From Lanius collurio (taxonomy: Eukaryota > Chordata > Aves > Passeriformes > Laniidae), in contig JACBWW010000016.1 of the NCBI GenBank assembly GCA_020086605.1, positions 5,633,682 through 5,697,681 on the forward strand: a stretch of 64,000 nucleotides of DNA, read 5' to 3'. Position 1 is the stretch's first letter. Each line of letters opens with the position of its first letter. Shown in pieces: positions 63,102 to 64,000 of this stretch. Made by a program: the position numbers and the translations under genes. The notes below the pieces were generated by a model. The model saw only the letters and a program-made list of their open reading frames with translations, searched no databases and was not told the DNA's origin.

Positions 63102-64000
63102 GTAAACAGTTGCCTGCTGCACTACATAAATACTGAAAGAAAAACTCTTCTTCAGTAAAAGACCTGACCAGCATGAACTGAGGGGAACTGCAGGCTGCTG
63201 AGGAGAGCCTGGTGCCCGCAGCTCCTGGGAGAGCACCACATGTGCTGCCATTTTTGCCTCTTCTGTCATTTAGTGCTCTAACCTTTTTGTTGTATATTTC
63301 ACAGTTTAAAGACTGATAGAAAAAATCTTTGATGTGATCATTTTTCCTTCCCCCATGTCCAGGGAGAATATGTTGTGGTTGTCTTGCCGCAGTGAGGCTG
63401 GAGACAGAATTATCAAATGTTTCTGCTTTTGACTATTTGAACTGAAGAATTAACTGCACCTTCTGATCTCAGCCATCCCAAATTGTTTGACACAGCTAAA
63501 TGGAGAGTGTTAGAAGACAATGCAAATCTTGCTGGTTTTTAAAAGCATACCCTTCCATTTAAATCAGAGTGAATGAAATTAAGGCAACATATTATAGATG
63601 TAGGCACAGGAAAAATGACCTTTAAATAAAAAAAAAAATGAGATGTCTTATGATTGTTGTACAACAAAAATTAACCAGGAAGATCAAAGAGAAATGTTAG
63701 CTACTGATAAGTTATGCTTGACTTTGCTGATTTTGCTTATTCATCTGATTAAAATTATGCCATTCCATGCAATCTATGTTTATTTTATTTTGCAATTCCT
63801 ATTTGCCTTGCTAATGGTTTTGTTCTCTAAAAGGTAGGTTTCCAGAGGTGCAAGCCACAGACACCTGGTACACTCTGGTGATTCCATACAAGTGAAGGCT
63901 AATCCTAGATAGACAAAGTTTTAGAGATGTCGCAGTGAGAATTTTTTGACTGATTGTAATGGTATCCCCTGAAACCACTGTTAACCCACAGAATTATCAC
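63102..64000. other. Noncoding AT-rich DNA to window end
   Basis: No gene or repeat recognised apart from a short poly-A run near 63628. Confidence 0.45.

Noticed and set aside
1..64000. tRNA, rRNA, CRISPR array, plasmid or phage features
   Set aside because: No cloverleaf-type box B in proper context, no regularly spaced repeats and no prokaryotic gene organisation; the sequence is vertebrate nuclear DNA.

Overview
The window is vertebrate nuclear DNA, almost certainly from a bird and probably a songbird. The main evidence is a CR1 LINE 3' end at 219-805 and a second, older CR1 fragment at 17862-18036 on the minus strand. Two solo-LTR-like retroviral remnants (2688-3154 plus strand; about 60525-61200 minus strand) resemble songbird families that I recall but cannot name with certainty. 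The background is AT-rich, CpG-poor and full of poly-A/poly-T and A/C-rich tracts. There are no operons, bacterial ribosome-binding sites, CRISPR arrays or recognisable tRNA or rRNA genes. The longest open frame is only 188 codons.

No gene could be named. The window reads as intergenic or deep intronic DNA, so nearly all open frames are chance. A few short segments do have structure expected of exons. On the plus strand these are 37496-37639, 50148-50260, 58215-58323 and 63040-63101. On the minus strand they are 19410-19463 (54 bp, excellent sites on both sides) and 30533-31077 (545 bp, the longest open frame). They are predictions from splice-site shape only. The plus-strand ones could be leader exons of a gene lying to the right or a long noncoding RNA.

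Layout: 1-5600 holds a CR1 copy, a solo LTR with a duplicated U3 block, a minus-strand coding-like relic (3529-3876, possibly frameshifted up to about 4080) and a GC-richer block. 5600-30500 is AT-rich noncoding DNA with one old CR1, simple repeats, a 54-bp candidate exon and two stretches that look like conserved noncoding elements. 30500-32050 holds the 545-bp candidate exon and a CpG-retaining repeat fragment. 32050-45200 has further conserved-element-like DNA, a candidate exon, a 42-bp duplication, a GC-rich block near 41-42 kb and two MIR-like SINE fossils. 45200-64000 is mostly plain AT-rich DNA with a small CpG cluster at 56180-56340, three candidate exons and the second LTR.

I found no convincing new biological system. 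The items most worth checking are the splice-bounded candidate exons, the coding-like relic at 3529-4080 and the CpG cluster carrying a 31-bp tandem duplication.
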